A stretch of 64,000 bases of DNA from Anaerobaca lacustris (GCF_030012215.1 NZ_JASCXX010000015.1:1-64000); one strand, 5' to 3'; counted from the first letter of the stretch, positions 26,263-36,856 are shown. Notes: generated by a model not told the origin, from the sequence alone. Numbers and translations: made by a program.

Positions 26263-28962
26263 TTGGCTGCTACAAGAGTCTACATCTTAGCTCGCGACCT
26301 GGGTGTCAAGAGTTCGGCGATCGTGAAGAAATGCCAAGACGAAGGTCTGGACGTCAAGAACCACATGACAGCCATCTCCGCCGGGCTGGCCGCCACCATT
26401 CGGGAGTGGTTCAGCGAGGGGGAGAATGTGACGACCGTAGAGACCGCCGAGAGGGTGGATCTGTCGGAAGTACGGGTCAAGAGGCCGCAACGCACCAAAG
26501 TCATAGAGGCATCCGAGGCGTCCGAAGAAGGGTCCGACGGCGGCACCGTCGAAGCAGCGGTTGCCGAGGCCGAGCCGTCAGCGGAGACGGAGACCGTCGA
26601 GGAACAAGCCGAGGGCACGATCGCGGCTGAAGTCGTCGAGACGGAAGAGGCCGAGCAGGAGGTGCAGACCCCTCCGGCGGAAATCGAGGCGGTTGAATCG
26701 GAGCCGGCGGTCGCGGAGGCCGAGGCGGCTCCGTTGCCCGATGTGGAGGAGGAGAAGAAGGAAGAGATCGTAGTGTTGCCTGCCGGTCCCATGCTTGGAA
26801 AGCCCAAGCCTGCCCGGCTCAGTGGCCCTCAGGTCGTTCGGGTCGAAGCCCCGGAACCGCTGGACCGCTCCCGACCGCGGCCCCGTCCGCGTCCGCGACG
26901 CGACGGTACGGTTACCGAACCCCTGATGAACAGGGACAAACCCGGAACGGCCGCGTCAACAGCAGATGCCGACAAGAAACGGGGCAAACGTCACAAAGAA
27001 AGGACCCACGGTCGCAGGAAAGAGGGCGTCGAGGAAGACGCGGCCAAAAAGAGCAAACCGCGCGGACGGTATCGTCAGAGAGATTTGGATGAGCGGCAGG
27101 CCCGACTCAGCGCCGCAGGCGGTGAAGGACTTCGGTTGCGTCCCTCTCGGAAGATCACGTCGAAATCGCAACGGGAGGCCGGTGCAGGAGGGCGACCAAG
27201 AAAGGCGACCGTCAGTGAGCCGATCACGGTGAAAGATCTGTCGTCCGCCCTGGCGGTCAAGGCCGCCGACATTATCGCCAGACTGATGCAGCAAGGGATC
27301 ATGGCCACAGCGAACCAGGTGATTGCCAGCGATGTGGCCGAACTGGTGGCCGTGGAATTTGAGACCGAACTGGAAATCGAGCGCAGAAGCTCGGTGGAGG
27401 AAGAGATCCGAAAAGAGTTCGAATCGCGCGAGCGTGGTAATCTCACGAGGCGTCCTGTGGTTGTGGCCATGCTCGGACACGTCGATCACGGCAAGACCAG
27501 CCTGCTGGACAAGGTCCGCTCGACGCAGGTTGCGGCCGGCGAGGCCGGTGGCATCACGCAACACATCGGCGCCTCTCAGGTGACCTGGAACAACAAGACC
27601 GTGACTTTCCTCGACACACCCGGCCACGAGGCGTTCACCGCGATGCGGGCCCGCGGGGCGAACATGACGGACATCGTGGTTCTGGTGGTTGCGGCCGACG
27701 ACGGCGTGATGCCGCAGACGATTGAGGCGATCGCGCACAGCAAGGCGGCGGGCGTGGCGATCGTGGTAGCCCTGAACAAGATTGACTTGCCCGGCTGCGA
27801 CATCAATCGCATCTATGCTCAGTTGGCCGAGCACGAGTTGACGCCGGCCGAGTGGGGCGGGCAGACCGAGGTGGTCAAGACCAGCGCTTCGACCGGGCAG
27901 GGGATCGAGGATCTGCTCGAAGCACTGGATTATACGGCCGAGCTGATGGATTTGAAGGCCGATGACGGCGTCCCTGCTACCGGATGGGTCGTCGAGGCGA
28001 AGATGTCGCCCCAGCAGGGCCCGGTGGCCACCGTGCTGATCAAGGAAGGGCAGCTCACCAAGGGCGACGTCGTCCTGGCCGGCGACACGTATGGCCGGGT
28101 CAAGATGATGAAGAACAGCTACGGCAAGAAGATCAAGATCGCCACCAGTTCCATGCCCGTGGAAATCAGCGGTCTCAACGGTGTGCCCCAGGCCGGCGAC
28201 CGGTTCTATTGCCTTGACGACGTCAATCGCGCCAAGGACGCGGCCGAAGAAGGCCGGCTTCGCGCACGAGAGAAGTCGCTGGCCGCGCGGACCCAGGTGA
28301 CGATGGACAATCTGTTCAGTCAGATCGAGGCCGGGAACGTCAAAGACCTGAACTTGATCGTTCGCGCCGACGTGCAGGGGTCGGTCGACGTGCTCAAGAA
28401 GTACCTGTCCGAGCTGAGTGTGGACGAGATCCGCATCAACATTCTCCAGGCCATGCCGGGGGGGATTACCGAGGGCGACGTGCTTCTGGCCGAGGCGTCC
28501 AACGCGATCATCATCGGCTTCAATGTCGTGGCCGACGAGCGCGCCGCCAAGACGGCGGAAGCCGAAGGCGTCGACATCCGCCTGTACAGCGTGATCTACC
28601 GCATCACGGAAGACTTGAAGAAGTCCATGGTCGGGATGCTCGAGCCGGAAGAGCAGGAGAAGGTCCTCGGTCGAGCGGTCGTCAGGGCCACGTTCAAGGT
28701 GTCGCGCATCGGGACCGTCATCGGCTGCTTCGTCAGCAATGGGGTGGTCCTCAAGAGCGCCAAGGCCCGGTTGATTCGAAACAACATCGTCGTTCGGGAC
28801 AACCTGTCGCTTGAGTCCCTCAAGCACTTCAAGGACGACGCCCGTGAGGTGAAAGCCGGGTTCGAGTGCGGCATCAAGCTGGCGGGATTCGACGACCTGA
28901 AGGTCGATGATACGCTTGAGTTCTACGAAATCGTCAAGGTGGCTCGGACCCTGGATTCATGA
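26263..28962 (+). CDS. infB: Translation initiation factor IF-2
   Basis: IF-2 is the GTPase that brings initiator tRNA to the 30S subunit and promotes subunit joining. The 899-residue protein has an IF2_N domain at the start ([20 protein letters not shown]), a long acidic then basic low-complexity linker (about 65-310), a second IF2_N region, and the G domain: GHVDHGKTS (G1), DTPGHEAF (G3) and NKID (G4). Domains II-IV follow. The start is TTG at 26263, four bases after GGAGG(T). It is 15 bases from nusA and overlaps rbfA by four bases. Confidence 0.97.
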   Translation: MAATRVYILARDLGVKSSAIVKKCQDEGLDVKNHMTAISAGLAATIREWFSEGENVTTVETAERVDLSEVRVKRPQRTKVIEASEASEEGSDGGTVEAAVAEAEPSAETETVEEQAEGTIAAEVVETEEAEQEVQTPPAEIEAVESEPAVAEAEAAPLPDVEEEKKEEIVVLPAGPMLGKPKPARLSGPQVVRVEAPEPLDRSRPRPRPRPRRDGTVTEPLMNRDKPGTAASTADADKKRGKRHKERTHGRRKEGVEEDAAKKSKPRGRYRQRDLDERQARLSAAGGEGLRLRPSRKITSKSQREAGAGGRPRKATVSEPITVKDLSSALAVKAADIIARLMQQGIMATANQVIASDVAELVAVEFETELEIERRSSVEEEIRKEFESRERGNLTRRPVVVAMLGHVDHGKTSLLDKVRSTQVAAGEAGGITQHIGASQVTWNNKTVTFLDTPGHEAFTAMRARGANMTDIVVLVVAADDGVMPQTIEAIAHSKAAGVAIVVALNKIDLPGCDINRIYAQLAEHELTPAEWGGQTEVVKTSASTGQGIEDLLEALDYTAELMDLKADDGVPATGWVVEAKMSPQQGPVATVLIKEGQLTKGDVVLAGDTYGRVKMMKNSYGKKIKIATSSMPVEISGLNGVPQAGDRFYCLDDVNRAKDAAEEGRLRAREKSLAARTQVTMDNLFSQIEAGNVKDLNLIVRADVQGSVDVLKKYLSELSVDEIRINILQAMPGGITEGDVLLAEASNAIIIGFNVVADERAAKTAEAEGVDIRLYSVIYRITEDLKKSMVGMLEPEEQEKVLGRAVVRATFKVSRIGTVIGCFVSNGVVLKSAKARLIRNNIVVRDNLSLESLKHFKDDAREVKAGFECGIKLAGFDDLKVDDTLEFYEIVKVARTLDS

Positions 28963-29399
28963 GCAGGGTCTCGGCGGCCGATACGGGAAGAAACGACGTT
29001 ATGCCCACCCGACGGCAGGAGAAAGTAGCTCGCGTGGTCAAAGAGGTGGTCAGCGACGCCATCGCCAATCACCTGAGCGACCCTCGTATTGCGGGGCTCG
29101 TGACGGTTACGCGGGTGGAGATGACGCCGGATCTGCGTAGCGGAGACGTCTATCTGAGCGTACTGGCTCCAAGCGATGCGGCCAGGAACAAGACGTTTGC
29201 GGCGATCGACCACGCCGCCAAGCGCATTCAGTCGTTGCTGGGGTCGGCGCTGGAAAGCAAGTTCTGCCCGGTGTTGCACTTTCACCGGGACGAGCATTTC
29301 CACAAGACGCTGGAGACGATGAGACTGATCGAGGAGGTGTCCAACGAGCGTCGAAGCCGGACGGTCGAATCGGAGGAGCCGGACGCCCCGGATGTCTAA
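28959..29399 (+). CDS. rbfA: Ribosome-binding factor A
   Basis: RbfA is a small KH-fold factor needed for late 16S rRNA maturation and cold adaptation. It shows the family start RRQEKVARVVKEVVSDAIAN, then DPRIAGLVTVTRVEMTPDL and VYLSVL. The ATG at 28959 overlaps the infB stop (ATGA). An internal ATG at 29001 starts closer to the family N-terminus (MPTRRQEK) and is an alternative. The last 20 residues are acidic. It completes the nusA-infB-rbfA unit. Confidence 0.94.
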   Translation: MSRVSAADTGRNDVMPTRRQEKVARVVKEVVSDAIANHLSDPRIAGLVTVTRVEMTPDLRSGDVYLSVLAPSDAARNKTFAAIDHAAKRIQSLLGSALESKFCPVLHFHRDEHFHKTLETMRLIEEVSNERRSRTVESEEPDAPDV

Positions 29400-29487
29400 G
29401 GAACGGTGCCATAGGACTCGCATTCGTGCTCTTGCACGTTGCGCTCAGTAGGGCGGCTCGGCGGCCGCCGCATCATCTGGAAGGGCC

Positions 29488-30165
29488 ATGAAGAACAGCA
29501 AGGAATACGCACAACGATTGCAGAAGCTCTATCGCGGGCTCAAACGCGTCCATCCGAAGGTGGAGAAGGCCAGCTACGACGACCCGATCGACGCGCTGAT
29601 CTATGGCATCGTCAGCGAGCGCATCAGCGAGACCGCCACGCAGCGGGCGATGAGAGGGTTCCGAGACACGTTCGTTGACTGGAACGATCTGCGGGTCTCC
29701 CGGGTCGAGGAGATCGTGGAGGTGCTGCATGAGGACACCGCTGCCAGCCGGGCCACGGCTTCCGCTCTGACGACGGCGCTGCGGGCCGTCTTCGACGAGT
29801 ATCACACACTGAGCCTTCAGAACCTCAAGAAGATTGGAAAGCGTCCGGCCAAGCAGGCGCTGGAGGGCCTCGACGGCATGGACGCCTATGTCGTGGGCTA
29901 CTGCATGCTGACGTCGTTGCAGGGGCACGCCATCCCGCTGACCGGTCAGATGACCGACTACCTCAAGCGGCACGAAGTCGTCGATCCGGAGGCGGATGAG
30001 CAGGATATCGAGGGGTTTCTGACGCGCCAGATCGCCGCCAAGAACGCCTACGAGTTCTACGAACTGCTTCGGCGTGAGAGTGAGTCGCCGAAGGTGGCTG
30101 GCACCAGGAAGAAGACGACCCGAAAGAAAGCGAAGACGAGAAAAGTCGCGAAAGCCAAGAAATGA
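29488..30165 (+). CDS. Degenerate endonuclease III-like (HhH-GPD) protein
   Basis: A 225-residue protein with the helical fold of base-excision glycosylases: DPIDALIYGIVSERISETA at the start, then LKKIGKRPAKQALEGLDGM and AYVVGYCML. Key residues look lost. The Lys of the Nth GVGRKTA hairpin is not at the corresponding place (GMDAYVV), and the catalytic Asp of the VDTHV segment is replaced in IPLTGQM. The iron-sulfur cysteines are absent. The C-terminus is a Lys-rich tail (KKTTRKKAKTRKVAKAKK) that could bind nucleic acid. It follows rbfA; GGAAGG precedes ATG 29488. Probably a non-catalytic DNA- or RNA-binding relative. Confidence 0.7.
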   Translation: MKNSKEYAQRLQKLYRGLKRVHPKVEKASYDDPIDALIYGIVSERISETATQRAMRGFRDTFVDWNDLRVSRVEEIVEVLHEDTAASRATASALTTALRAVFDEYHTLSLQNLKKIGKRPAKQALEGLDGMDAYVVGYCMLTSLQGHAIPLTGQMTDYLKRHEVVDPEADEQDIEGFLTRQIAAKNAYEFYELLRRESESPKVAGTRKKTTRKKAKTRKVAKAKK

Positions 30166-30228
30166 TGGGTGCCGTCGAAGCGCGCCGGTTCGGCGTGCCG
30201 ATTCTGCCCCCTTTTACGGATGAAAGAG

Positions 30229-31107
30229 ATGAGTTCAGAGAGAGTTTTGAAACTGGGGATTCCCGCCGGAAGTCTGCAGAAGGCGACGGTGGAGTTGTTT
30301 GCCAAGGCCGGGTTCAGTATTGCCGATTCGAGGCGGAGCTACCAGCCGGCGATCGACGACGACGAAATCCACCCGATCTGCCTGCGGGCCCAGGAGATGG
30401 GTCGCTACGTCGGAGACGGTGTGCTCGATGCGGGCATCACCGGTTTCGATTGGATCACGGAGAACGATTGCGACGTGGTCGAGGTCTGTGAGCTGCCCTA
30501 CAGCAAGGCGACGAGCAATCCGACTCGGTGGGTTCTGGCCGTTCCCAGTGAATCGAAGGTGACTCGGCCGGAGGACTTGCAGGGTGGGATCGTCGCCACC
30601 GAACTGATCGGCGTGACGCAGCGCTATTTCGCCGACCGGAAGATCGACGTCAGAGTCGAGTTCAGTTGGGGCGCGACCGAGGTCAAGGCGCGTCTGGTCG
30701 ATGCCATCGTCGAGCTGACGGAGACGGGGACCTCCCTGCGGGCCAACAATCTGCGCATTCTCGATACGGTTATCGTCTCAACGACGAGGCTGATCGCGAA
30801 TCGGCAGGCGTGGGAGGACGATTTCAAGCGGGAGAAGATCGAGAACATCGCGATCCTGCTCCGGGCCGCCATTGAGGCCCGCAGCAAGGTGGGATTGAAA
30901 ATGAACGTTCGCAAGGATGATCTGGATGCCGTTCTCAAGGTCCTGCCTGCGGAGAAGAGCCCGACGGTATCGAGTCTGGCGGACTCGGCCTACGTGGCGA
31001 TCGAGGTGATCGTCGATGACAAGGTGGAGAGGGCGTTGGTGCCCGCACTGAAGCGTGCGGGGGCCTCGGGCATCATCACGTATCCGCTGAACAAGGTCAT
31101 TCATTGA
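30229..31107 (+). CDS. hisG: ATP phosphoribosyltransferase HisG (long form)
   Basis: HisG starts histidine synthesis by joining ATP and PRPP. The 292-residue protein has the family core: KLGIPAGSLQKATVELF, YVGDGVLDAGITGFDWI, VATELIGVTQRYF and the PRPP-binding VDAIVELTETGTSLRANNL. It also has a C-terminal ACT-like regulatory domain (about 215-292, GLKMNVRKDDLDAVLKVLP), so it should be the feedback-inhibited hexameric type that needs no HisZ. ATG 30229 is preferred over 30220 because GGA lies at a suitable distance. It stands alone among non-his genes. Confidence 0.95.
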   Translation: MSSERVLKLGIPAGSLQKATVELFAKAGFSIADSRRSYQPAIDDDEIHPICLRAQEMGRYVGDGVLDAGITGFDWITENDCDVVEVCELPYSKATSNPTRWVLAVPSESKVTRPEDLQGGIVATELIGVTQRYFADRKIDVRVEFSWGATEVKARLVDAIVELTETGTSLRANNLRILDTVIVSTTRLIANRQAWEDDFKREKIENIAILLRAAIEARSKVGLKMNVRKDDLDAVLKVLPAEKSPTVSSLADSAYVAIEVIVDDKVERALVPALKRAGASGIITYPLNKVIH

Positions 31108-31119
31108 GGGCTTCCGACG

Positions 31120-32604
31120 ATGAACACGAAACACGCAGCGTTCATCATCTCGTTTGTCATTGTTGCGCTTGGGGCGGTCCTTGTCATCGGCTGTCGTCCC
31201 GAGGACGCCGAGCGTGCGGAATCCGCCGATGCCTCTGAGATCGTGGCCACGATCGGCGACTATGCGATCACGAAGGATGAGTTACGACAGCGGCTGGCGC
31301 AGAGCATCCGGCCGCAGCGCGACAGCTACAATCGTCCGCCGGAGCGGGTGACGGCCGAATCCGTGCTGCACGAGATGCTGGTCGAGAAAGCGATGATCCT
31401 CGAAGGCCGTGCGCTGGGGTACACCGACGACGAGTCGGTGTCCAACTCCATCGGTCGATACAGGCAGCGCCGGTTCATTCAGGCCCTTGTGAACGATTAC
31501 GTGCAGGAGAATGTCCCGGTCAGCCAGGCGGAGATCGACGAGAAGATTGCCGCCGATCCCAACGTGACTCCGGAGCAGGCCAGAGTGCAGGTGCTCCAGC
31601 CCAAGGTCGGGCCCGTGCTGCGCGCGTATCTGGCCGAGCTGCAGAAGAAGTTCGAACTCAAGAAGGTCGAGAGGAATTTCGCGCGAGCCGCGCAGATTCA
31701 TCAGCGCTTGTTGACGCAGCCGGCCGAACCGCGCGGGCGCACCGTGTTCTGGATCACCAACCAGCAGATCCAGACCGAGCTTGGCAGGGACGAACGAGAT
31801 CTCGTCCTGGCGACGTACACTGGTGGGCAATTCACGCTGTACGACTGGTTCAGGGCGTTGAACGAGATTGCCCCGCCGGGGCGACCGAAGGATCTGAGCA
31901 CGCCGGGCGGGGTGGAGCGACTGTTGGACCGGGGGCTCGAACCGGCGATCCTGGAGGCCGAGGCCGTCTTGCGCGGCTATGACAAGAAGGAGGAACTGGT
32001 GCGCGACATCCGGGCCCGCGAGGACATGGCCATTCTCGGCAAGGTCCGGATGGAGAAGTATCAGGAGGTTCCCCAGCCGAGCGACGAACAGATCAGGGCC
32101 TATTTCGACCAGAACGAGCAGATGTTCGCCACGGAGGCGGCGCTGAAGATCGACCAGATCTGGTGCAAGGACTTCCAGACCGCCGAGCAGGTCAGAAAGA
32201 CGCTCGAAGGCGGAGGGACCTTCGAGACCGTCAAGGCCGCCCAGTCGCTGCGAGCCGAAGAGGTGGAGCGAAATACGTATGCCTCAAGCGAAGGGGTCTT
32301 CTGGGAGGAGCTTTGGAAGGGCGAGCCTGGTGATATCGTTGGGCCCGTCCGGGGATTCTACGACGATGGAATCAAGTGGCGCGTGGTGAAGGTCATCGAA
32401 AAGACGCCGGCCGAGCCGAGGCCGTACTCCGATTCGGTCAAGAGTCAGGTCCAGTCGGCGATGATGGCGCAGCAGTCGAGAGACCACATCACACGCTACG
32501 GCGTGTCCCTCCTGGACAAGTATCCTCACGAGGTCTATGCAGAGAAGATCCAGGATATCGACCCTCTCGAGGTGACTGGGACAGAGGTCGATCCGGCCCG
32601 GTGA
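31120..32604 (+). CDS. Parvulin/SurA-like peptidyl-prolyl isomerase lipoprotein
   Basis: A 494-residue envelope protein. Residues 1-25 form a lipoprotein signal (VALGAVLVIGC). A SurA-N-like helical domain follows (IVATIGDYAITKDELRQRLA ... LHEMLVEKAMILEGRALGYT). The C-terminal region (about 345-440) resembles a parvulin PPIase: LKIDQIWCKDFQTAEQV, GGTFETVKAA, SSEGVFWEELWKGEPGDIVG. Such chaperones assist folding of outer-membrane proteins. It is 12 bases from hisG and followed by the LptF/LptG-type permeases, so an outer-membrane biogenesis context is plausible. Confidence 0.8.
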   Translation: MNTKHAAFIISFVIVALGAVLVIGCRPEDAERAESADASEIVATIGDYAITKDELRQRLAQSIRPQRDSYNRPPERVTAESVLHEMLVEKAMILEGRALGYTDDESVSNSIGRYRQRRFIQALVNDYVQENVPVSQAEIDEKIAADPNVTPEQARVQVLQPKVGPVLRAYLAELQKKFELKKVERNFARAAQIHQRLLTQPAEPRGRTVFWITNQQIQTELGRDERDLVLATYTGGQFTLYDWFRALNEIAPPGRPKDLSTPGGVERLLDRGLEPAILEAEAVLRGYDKKEELVRDIRAREDMAILGKVRMEKYQEVPQPSDEQIRAYFDQNEQMFATEAALKIDQIWCKDFQTAEQVRKTLEGGGTFETVKAAQSLRAEEVERNTYASSEGVFWEELWKGEPGDIVGPVRGFYDDGIKWRVVKVIEKTPAEPRPYSDSVKSQVQSAMMAQQSRDHITRYGVSLLDKYPHEVYAEKIQDIDPLEVTGTEVDPAR

Positions 32605-32745
32605 GGCCGTCTGGAATCTCGGTGATTGCCTTGGGGCGGTGCGCCGGCCGTAACGCCGTCGATGGGGTTGTCATCACGAGCCCGTCGTGCTATCGTATGG
32701 CCGAGCCATAACCATGAACGGAGTGATGGATCAGCGGTTCTGACG

Positions 32746-34338
32746 ATGGTCTTTACGCTGCAACGATACGTGTTTCGTGAGCTTTTCCGGGTCTTTCTCC
32801 TGGCGACCATTGGCTTGACGCTGATCCTGAGTCTCGGTGGTGTCCTGGCCCCGGTCCAGGAATACGGCCTGGGGCCTCGACAGGTCGTCCACATCCTGCT
32901 GTATTTCATGCCGATCACCCTGACGTTCATCCTGCCGATGGCCGCGCTGTTCGCCTCGGCCCTGACGTACGGGCGATTTGCCAGCGACAACGAACTCGAT
33001 GCATGCCGGGCCAGCGGCGTCAGTCTCTTCACGATGGTCTATCCGGGGCTGGCCCTGGCGATTCTCGTGGCCATCGCCAATCTGATCCTGAGCTTTCACG
33101 TCATGCCGTATTTCGTTCACCTGGCCGAGAAGTCGCTCAAGGCGGACGCCAAGCAGATTCTGTTCCGCAATATCGAGAGGCGGGGATTCTACAAGATGCC
33201 GCCGGATGGGCAGTTCCTGATCTATGCGGATTACGTCGATCTGAAACGGGACATGCTGTCGGGGATCGTCGTCGTTCAGTACGACCAGGGCGCCATCACG
33301 ATGATTCGCACCGCCGACGCCGCGCGAATCCAGTTCGATCCTCACGACAGGTTCAACGAGGTGAGGCTGGACGTCTATGGGTTCCGCCAGATGGGCCTGC
33401 CCGGCGATACGTGGATCACTCTGGATCGAGCGTCGCTCCAGTACCACTTCGGCTCGCTGCTGGGCGACGACATCAAGTTCAAAAAAGTCAACGAGATGAA
33501 ACAGATTCGGGCGAACCTGATGTTGTTCGACCCGATCGCGAAGATCGCGTTTGCGGCGTATGCGCAGTTGGCCACGGAGGCGCTGGCGCGGGACCTCAGT
33601 GAGCAACTGCGCTCGGCAGACCACGGCGCCTATACGCTTCGGGGCGACAGCCGCTCCATTCGGTTCACTGCCGCCGGATGTGCGTTGGATGACCGCGCGG
33701 TCAAACTGATCGGTCCGATTCGCGTGGAGGAGTACGATAGCGTCTCGGGTAAGCACCTCCAGACCCTGCGATGCGACACCGCTGTTCTCCACGTCGATGA
33801 GGACTCCACTGGTCCGGGGCTGAGCCTGGACATGTACAATCCGCGGGTCGAAAGCACAGGGCAGCTTCTTACCCGTTATCACGTCCACAGACTGAGAATG
33901 CCTCAGCCGCTCCTGCAGAGTCTTCGCCATGCAGGTGTTTTGGAGACCATCGCCCCCGAGCGGGCGGCGGTGGTCCTGAAGGGGCCGGCGTCGTCGACGC
34001 TCGCGTCGCTGCAGAAGCAGCTCGACCGCGAGATTCGTGGAACCCTGGTCGACATCGAGGCCGAGATGGCCACCCGGCTCGTGTTCGGCATCGGCTGCGT
34101 TCCGATGATTTTGATCGGCATCGGGATGGGCATCATCAATCGCGGCGGGCATATCCTGAGCGCCTTCGGGGCCAGTTGTGTGCCGGCCGCCGTCCTGGTG
34201 GTGACCATCATCAGTGGAAAGAACGTCATGAAGAATGCGATGAGCGAGGGGGTTTCGGGAACCACGATCATGTGGTCGGGACTGGTCGCTCTGGTGGTGC
34301 TGGCAGCCTTCATCTACCGACGGCTGGCGAGGACCTGA
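32746..34338 (+). CDS. LptF/LptG-family lipopolysaccharide export permease (first copy)
   Basis: A 530-residue membrane protein of the YjgP/YjgQ family. It has the N-terminal Lpt signature LQRYVFRELFRVFLLATIGL, three early membrane helices with MPITLTFILPMAALFASALT and RFASDNELDACRASGVSL, a large periplasmic beta-jellyroll part, and C-terminal helices (IGCVPMILIGIGMGIINRGG). ATG 32746 is the family start; the open frame from 32626 adds unrelated residues. The periplasmic part (about 110-430) is longer than in LptF of enterics. It pairs with the next gene to form the LptF-LptG transmembrane dimer that feeds lipid to the periplasmic bridge. Confidence 0.85.
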   Translation: MVFTLQRYVFRELFRVFLLATIGLTLILSLGGVLAPVQEYGLGPRQVVHILLYFMPITLTFILPMAALFASALTYGRFASDNELDACRASGVSLFTMVYPGLALAILVAIANLILSFHVMPYFVHLAEKSLKADAKQILFRNIERRGFYKMPPDGQFLIYADYVDLKRDMLSGIVVVQYDQGAITMIRTADAARIQFDPHDRFNEVRLDVYGFRQMGLPGDTWITLDRASLQYHFGSLLGDDIKFKKVNEMKQIRANLMLFDPIAKIAFAAYAQLATEALARDLSEQLRSADHGAYTLRGDSRSIRFTAAGCALDDRAVKLIGPIRVEEYDSVSGKHLQTLRCDTAVLHVDEDSTGPGLSLDMYNPRVESTGQLLTRYHVHRLRMPQPLLQSLRHAGVLETIAPERAAVVLKGPASSTLASLQKQLDREIRGTLVDIEAEMATRLVFGIGCVPMILIGIGMGIINRGGHILSAFGASCVPAAVLVVTIISGKNVMKNAMSEGVSGTTIMWSGLVALVVLAAFIYRRLART

Positions 34339-34385
34339 CGCGCACGGAACAGCGCGAAACGCGCGAGGGGCTGAGGCACGGAACG

Positions 34386-35495
34386 ATGAAGATACTGGAT
34401 CGCTACGTCGCGAAGAACTTCATGATCGGCTACGTCATCGCCTTCTGCGTCCTGATCGGGCTGCGGATCCTTATCGAATTGTTCGTCAATCTCGACGAAT
34501 TCACCAAGCACACGTCGCTCGGCACGTGGGCGCTCACGCGGCACGTCGTCTCATTCTACGCCATGCGAACGACGCTGTACTTCCGCGACATTGCGGGCGT
34601 GATCACGGTGGTTGCCGCGGCGTTCTCGCTGGGCCGGATGGTGCGCTCCAACGAGCTGGTTGCCATGATCGCCTCGGGCGTCAGCGCCAAACGCATCGTC
34701 GGGCCGATCCTCGTGCTGGCCATCGTCTTCACGGGCCTGGCCGTGGCCGATCAGGAATTGCTCATCCCCAGCATCAGCGACAAGCTCGTCCGCAGCGAGG
34801 ACGACCTGCCCGGCCAGGAGTCCTTCCCCGTGCGGTTTCTGACGGACGCCAAGGGGTCGCTGATCTGCTCGCGTCGCTATTACGTCGAGACGCTGACCCT
34901 GGATGCTCCCACCATCCTCACGCGGGAGCGCGATCCGAATCGGCCGGGAGTCTGGAAAGTGACCGGACGCATCTCGGCCGACGCCGCTGTGTACAACGAG
35001 AAGAGCGAGCGATGGGACCTGATCAACGGACTCTACGTTGCAACCGACGCGGTGGACACGACGCAGGCCCGGCCAATTGCCTTCTACGAGGCCTCGGATC
35101 TCCTGCCGAAGGACATCGCCGTCCGGCAGATGTCGGGATACGACACACTGCTCAGCTCGCGGCAGTTGACGGCGCTGGCCGCTCAGAAGACCAAGATCAA
35201 GGACGTGGCGCAGTTGACCAGCCAGAAACACTTCCGCATCACCGATCCGCTGATCAACCTGACCATGCTCATGGTCAGTCTGCCGGTGTTGATCTGCCGC
35301 GACCCGAGGACCATGAAGTCGGCCGTCGTGGTGAGCTTCGGTCTGACGGCGGCGTGTTTCGTCACGACGTTCGTCTGCAAGATGCTTGCGACGGAGGTCG
35401 TGTTCGCCCGGATCATGCCGGAGTTCTGGCCCTGGGTACCCCTGTTCATCTTCCTGCCGATCGCGATCATCGAATTGGATTCGATGCGGACCTGA
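34386..35495 (+). CDS. LptF/LptG-family lipopolysaccharide export permease (second copy)
   Basis: A 369-residue partner of the preceding permease. It starts MKILDRYVAKNFMIGYVIAF, has the conserved RMVRSNELVAMIASGVSAKRI coupling region, a periplasmic domain (about 135-275) and three C-terminal membrane helices (LTMLMVSLPVLICRDP and following). ATG 34386 was chosen because the frame upstream overlaps the previous gene out of register. The ATPase LptB and bridge proteins LptA/LptC are not in this window. Which of the two is LptF and which is LptG cannot be told from sequence by eye. Confidence 0.88.
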   Translation: MKILDRYVAKNFMIGYVIAFCVLIGLRILIELFVNLDEFTKHTSLGTWALTRHVVSFYAMRTTLYFRDIAGVITVVAAAFSLGRMVRSNELVAMIASGVSAKRIVGPILVLAIVFTGLAVADQELLIPSISDKLVRSEDDLPGQESFPVRFLTDAKGSLICSRRYYVETLTLDAPTILTRERDPNRPGVWKVTGRISADAAVYNEKSERWDLINGLYVATDAVDTTQARPIAFYEASDLLPKDIAVRQMSGYDTLLSSRQLTALAAQKTKIKDVAQLTSQKHFRITDPLINLTMLMVSLPVLICRDPRTMKSAVVVSFGLTAACFVTTFVCKMLATEVVFARIMPEFWPWVPLFIFLPIAIIELDSMRT

Positions 35496-35501
35496 CGACG
35501 A

Positions 35502-36833
35502 TCAGGTTTGCGGGCGGGAATCACAGGGCTGGTGTCGGATCGCCTCGCGCACCTGACGGTTGATCCGCACGCTGCACCAGTGCTGCCCGCACATCGAGCA
35601 GTAGTCGGCCGCATCGGGCCGGCCGCCTTCGATTTGTCCACACGCCTCGCGATGCATGCGGGCGGCGGTCTCCGGATCCAGCGATTCGCCCAGATGCGTG
35701 TCCCAGTTCAGGTTCGCACGAGCCGTGCTCAAACGGCGGTCGCGGTCGGCCGCTCCAGGCAGGCCCCGCGCCACGTCGGCGCCATGTGCGGCGATCTTGG
35801 ACGCCACCACCCCGGCGCGCACGTCGTCGGCGTTGGGCAGACCCAGGTGCTCGCGAGGCGTCACATAGCACAGATACGAAGCGCCGTAGAACGCCGCAGC
35901 GCAGCCGCCGATGGCGCTGGTGATGTGATCGTAGCCAGGTGCGATATCCGTCACCAGCGGGCCGAGCACGTAGAACGGCGCGCCGTGGCAGATCTTCTGC
36001 TGGATTTCCATATTGTGCTGGATCTGGTCGAAGGGAACGTGTCCCGGCCCCTCGACCATGACCTGGCAGCCCTTTTCTTGTGCCCGCTGCGTCAGTTCCC
36101 CCAGCGTTCTGAGTTCGGCGATCTGAGCCTCGTCTGTGGCGTCGGCGATGGCCCCCGGACGCAATCCGTCGCCGAGCGAGAAGCAGACGTCGTACTCGAC
36201 CATGATGTCGCACAACTCGTCGAACAGCTCGTAGAGCGGATTCTGTTTGTCGTGATGGAGCATCCATTTCGCCAGCAGGGCGCCGCCCCGGCTGACGATC
36301 CCCGCCACGCGGTCCTTAAGCAGAGGCAGATGCTCGCGGAGCAGGCCGGCGTGGATCGTGAAGAAATCGACGCCTTGGCGGGCCTGCTTCTCGATCGTCT
36401 TGAGGAGGATGTCGTTGTCGATCTCTTCGACCTCCCGGCCTTCGATCACCTGATAGATCGGCACGGTGCCGAACGCGACCGGACAATGCGCCAGCAACTC
36501 GCGACGAACCTCGTCGAGGTCGCCGCCGGTGCTGAGGTCCATGATCGTGTCGGCGCCGACGGCCAGGGCCGCGTTCATCTTCGTGATTTCTTCCTGTACG
36601 CTGGACCGCGCGCTGCTGGTGCCGATGTTGGCGTTGATCTTGGTGGTCAGGACGCGCCCGATGCCCATCGGCTTCAGATTGTTCTTGAGGTGCAGAGTAT
36701 TGGCCGGTATGACCAGTCGTCCGGCGGCGGTTTCGGCGCGGATCGTCTCGGCGCCGACGCCTTCAACCTCGGCGATATGCCCCATTGCCTGTGTAATGAT
36801 GCCCGCTCGGGCCTGCTGCAATTGCGTTGCCAT
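35502..36833 (-). CDS. thiC: Phosphomethylpyrimidine synthase ThiC
   Basis: ThiC is a radical-SAM enzyme that converts aminoimidazole ribotide to HMP-P, the pyrimidine half of thiamine. The 443-residue protein has SRGGALLAKWMLHHDKQNPLY, VEGPGHVPFDQIQHNM, DIAPGYDHITSAIGG and the C-terminal iron-sulfur motif CSMCGQHWC (CX2CX4C). GCAAGGAG precedes the start at 36833. Expression is under a TPP riboswitch and terminator directly upstream. It ends six bases from the convergent Lpt permease gene. Confidence 0.97.
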   Translation of the reverse strand: MATQLQQARAGIITQAMGHIAEVEGVGAETIRAETAAGRLVIPANTLHLKNNLKPMGIGRVLTTKINANIGTSSARSSVQEEITKMNAALAVGADTIMDLSTGGDLDEVRRELLAHCPVAFGTVPIYQVIEGREVEEIDNDILLKTIEKQARQGVDFFTIHAGLLREHLPLLKDRVAGIVSRGGALLAKWMLHHDKQNPLYELFDELCDIMVEYDVCFSLGDGLRPGAIADATDEAQIAELRTLGELTQRAQEKGCQVMVEGPGHVPFDQIQHNMEIQQKICHGAPFYVLGPLVTDIAPGYDHITSAIGGCAAAFYGASYLCYVTPREHLGLPNADDVRAGVVASKIAAHGADVARGLPGAADRDRRLSTARANLNWDTHLGESLDPETAARMHREACGQIEGGRPDAADYCSMCGQHWCSVRINRQVREAIRHQPCDSRPQT

Positions 36834-36856
36834 GTGTTTGTACTCCTTGCGCCAAC

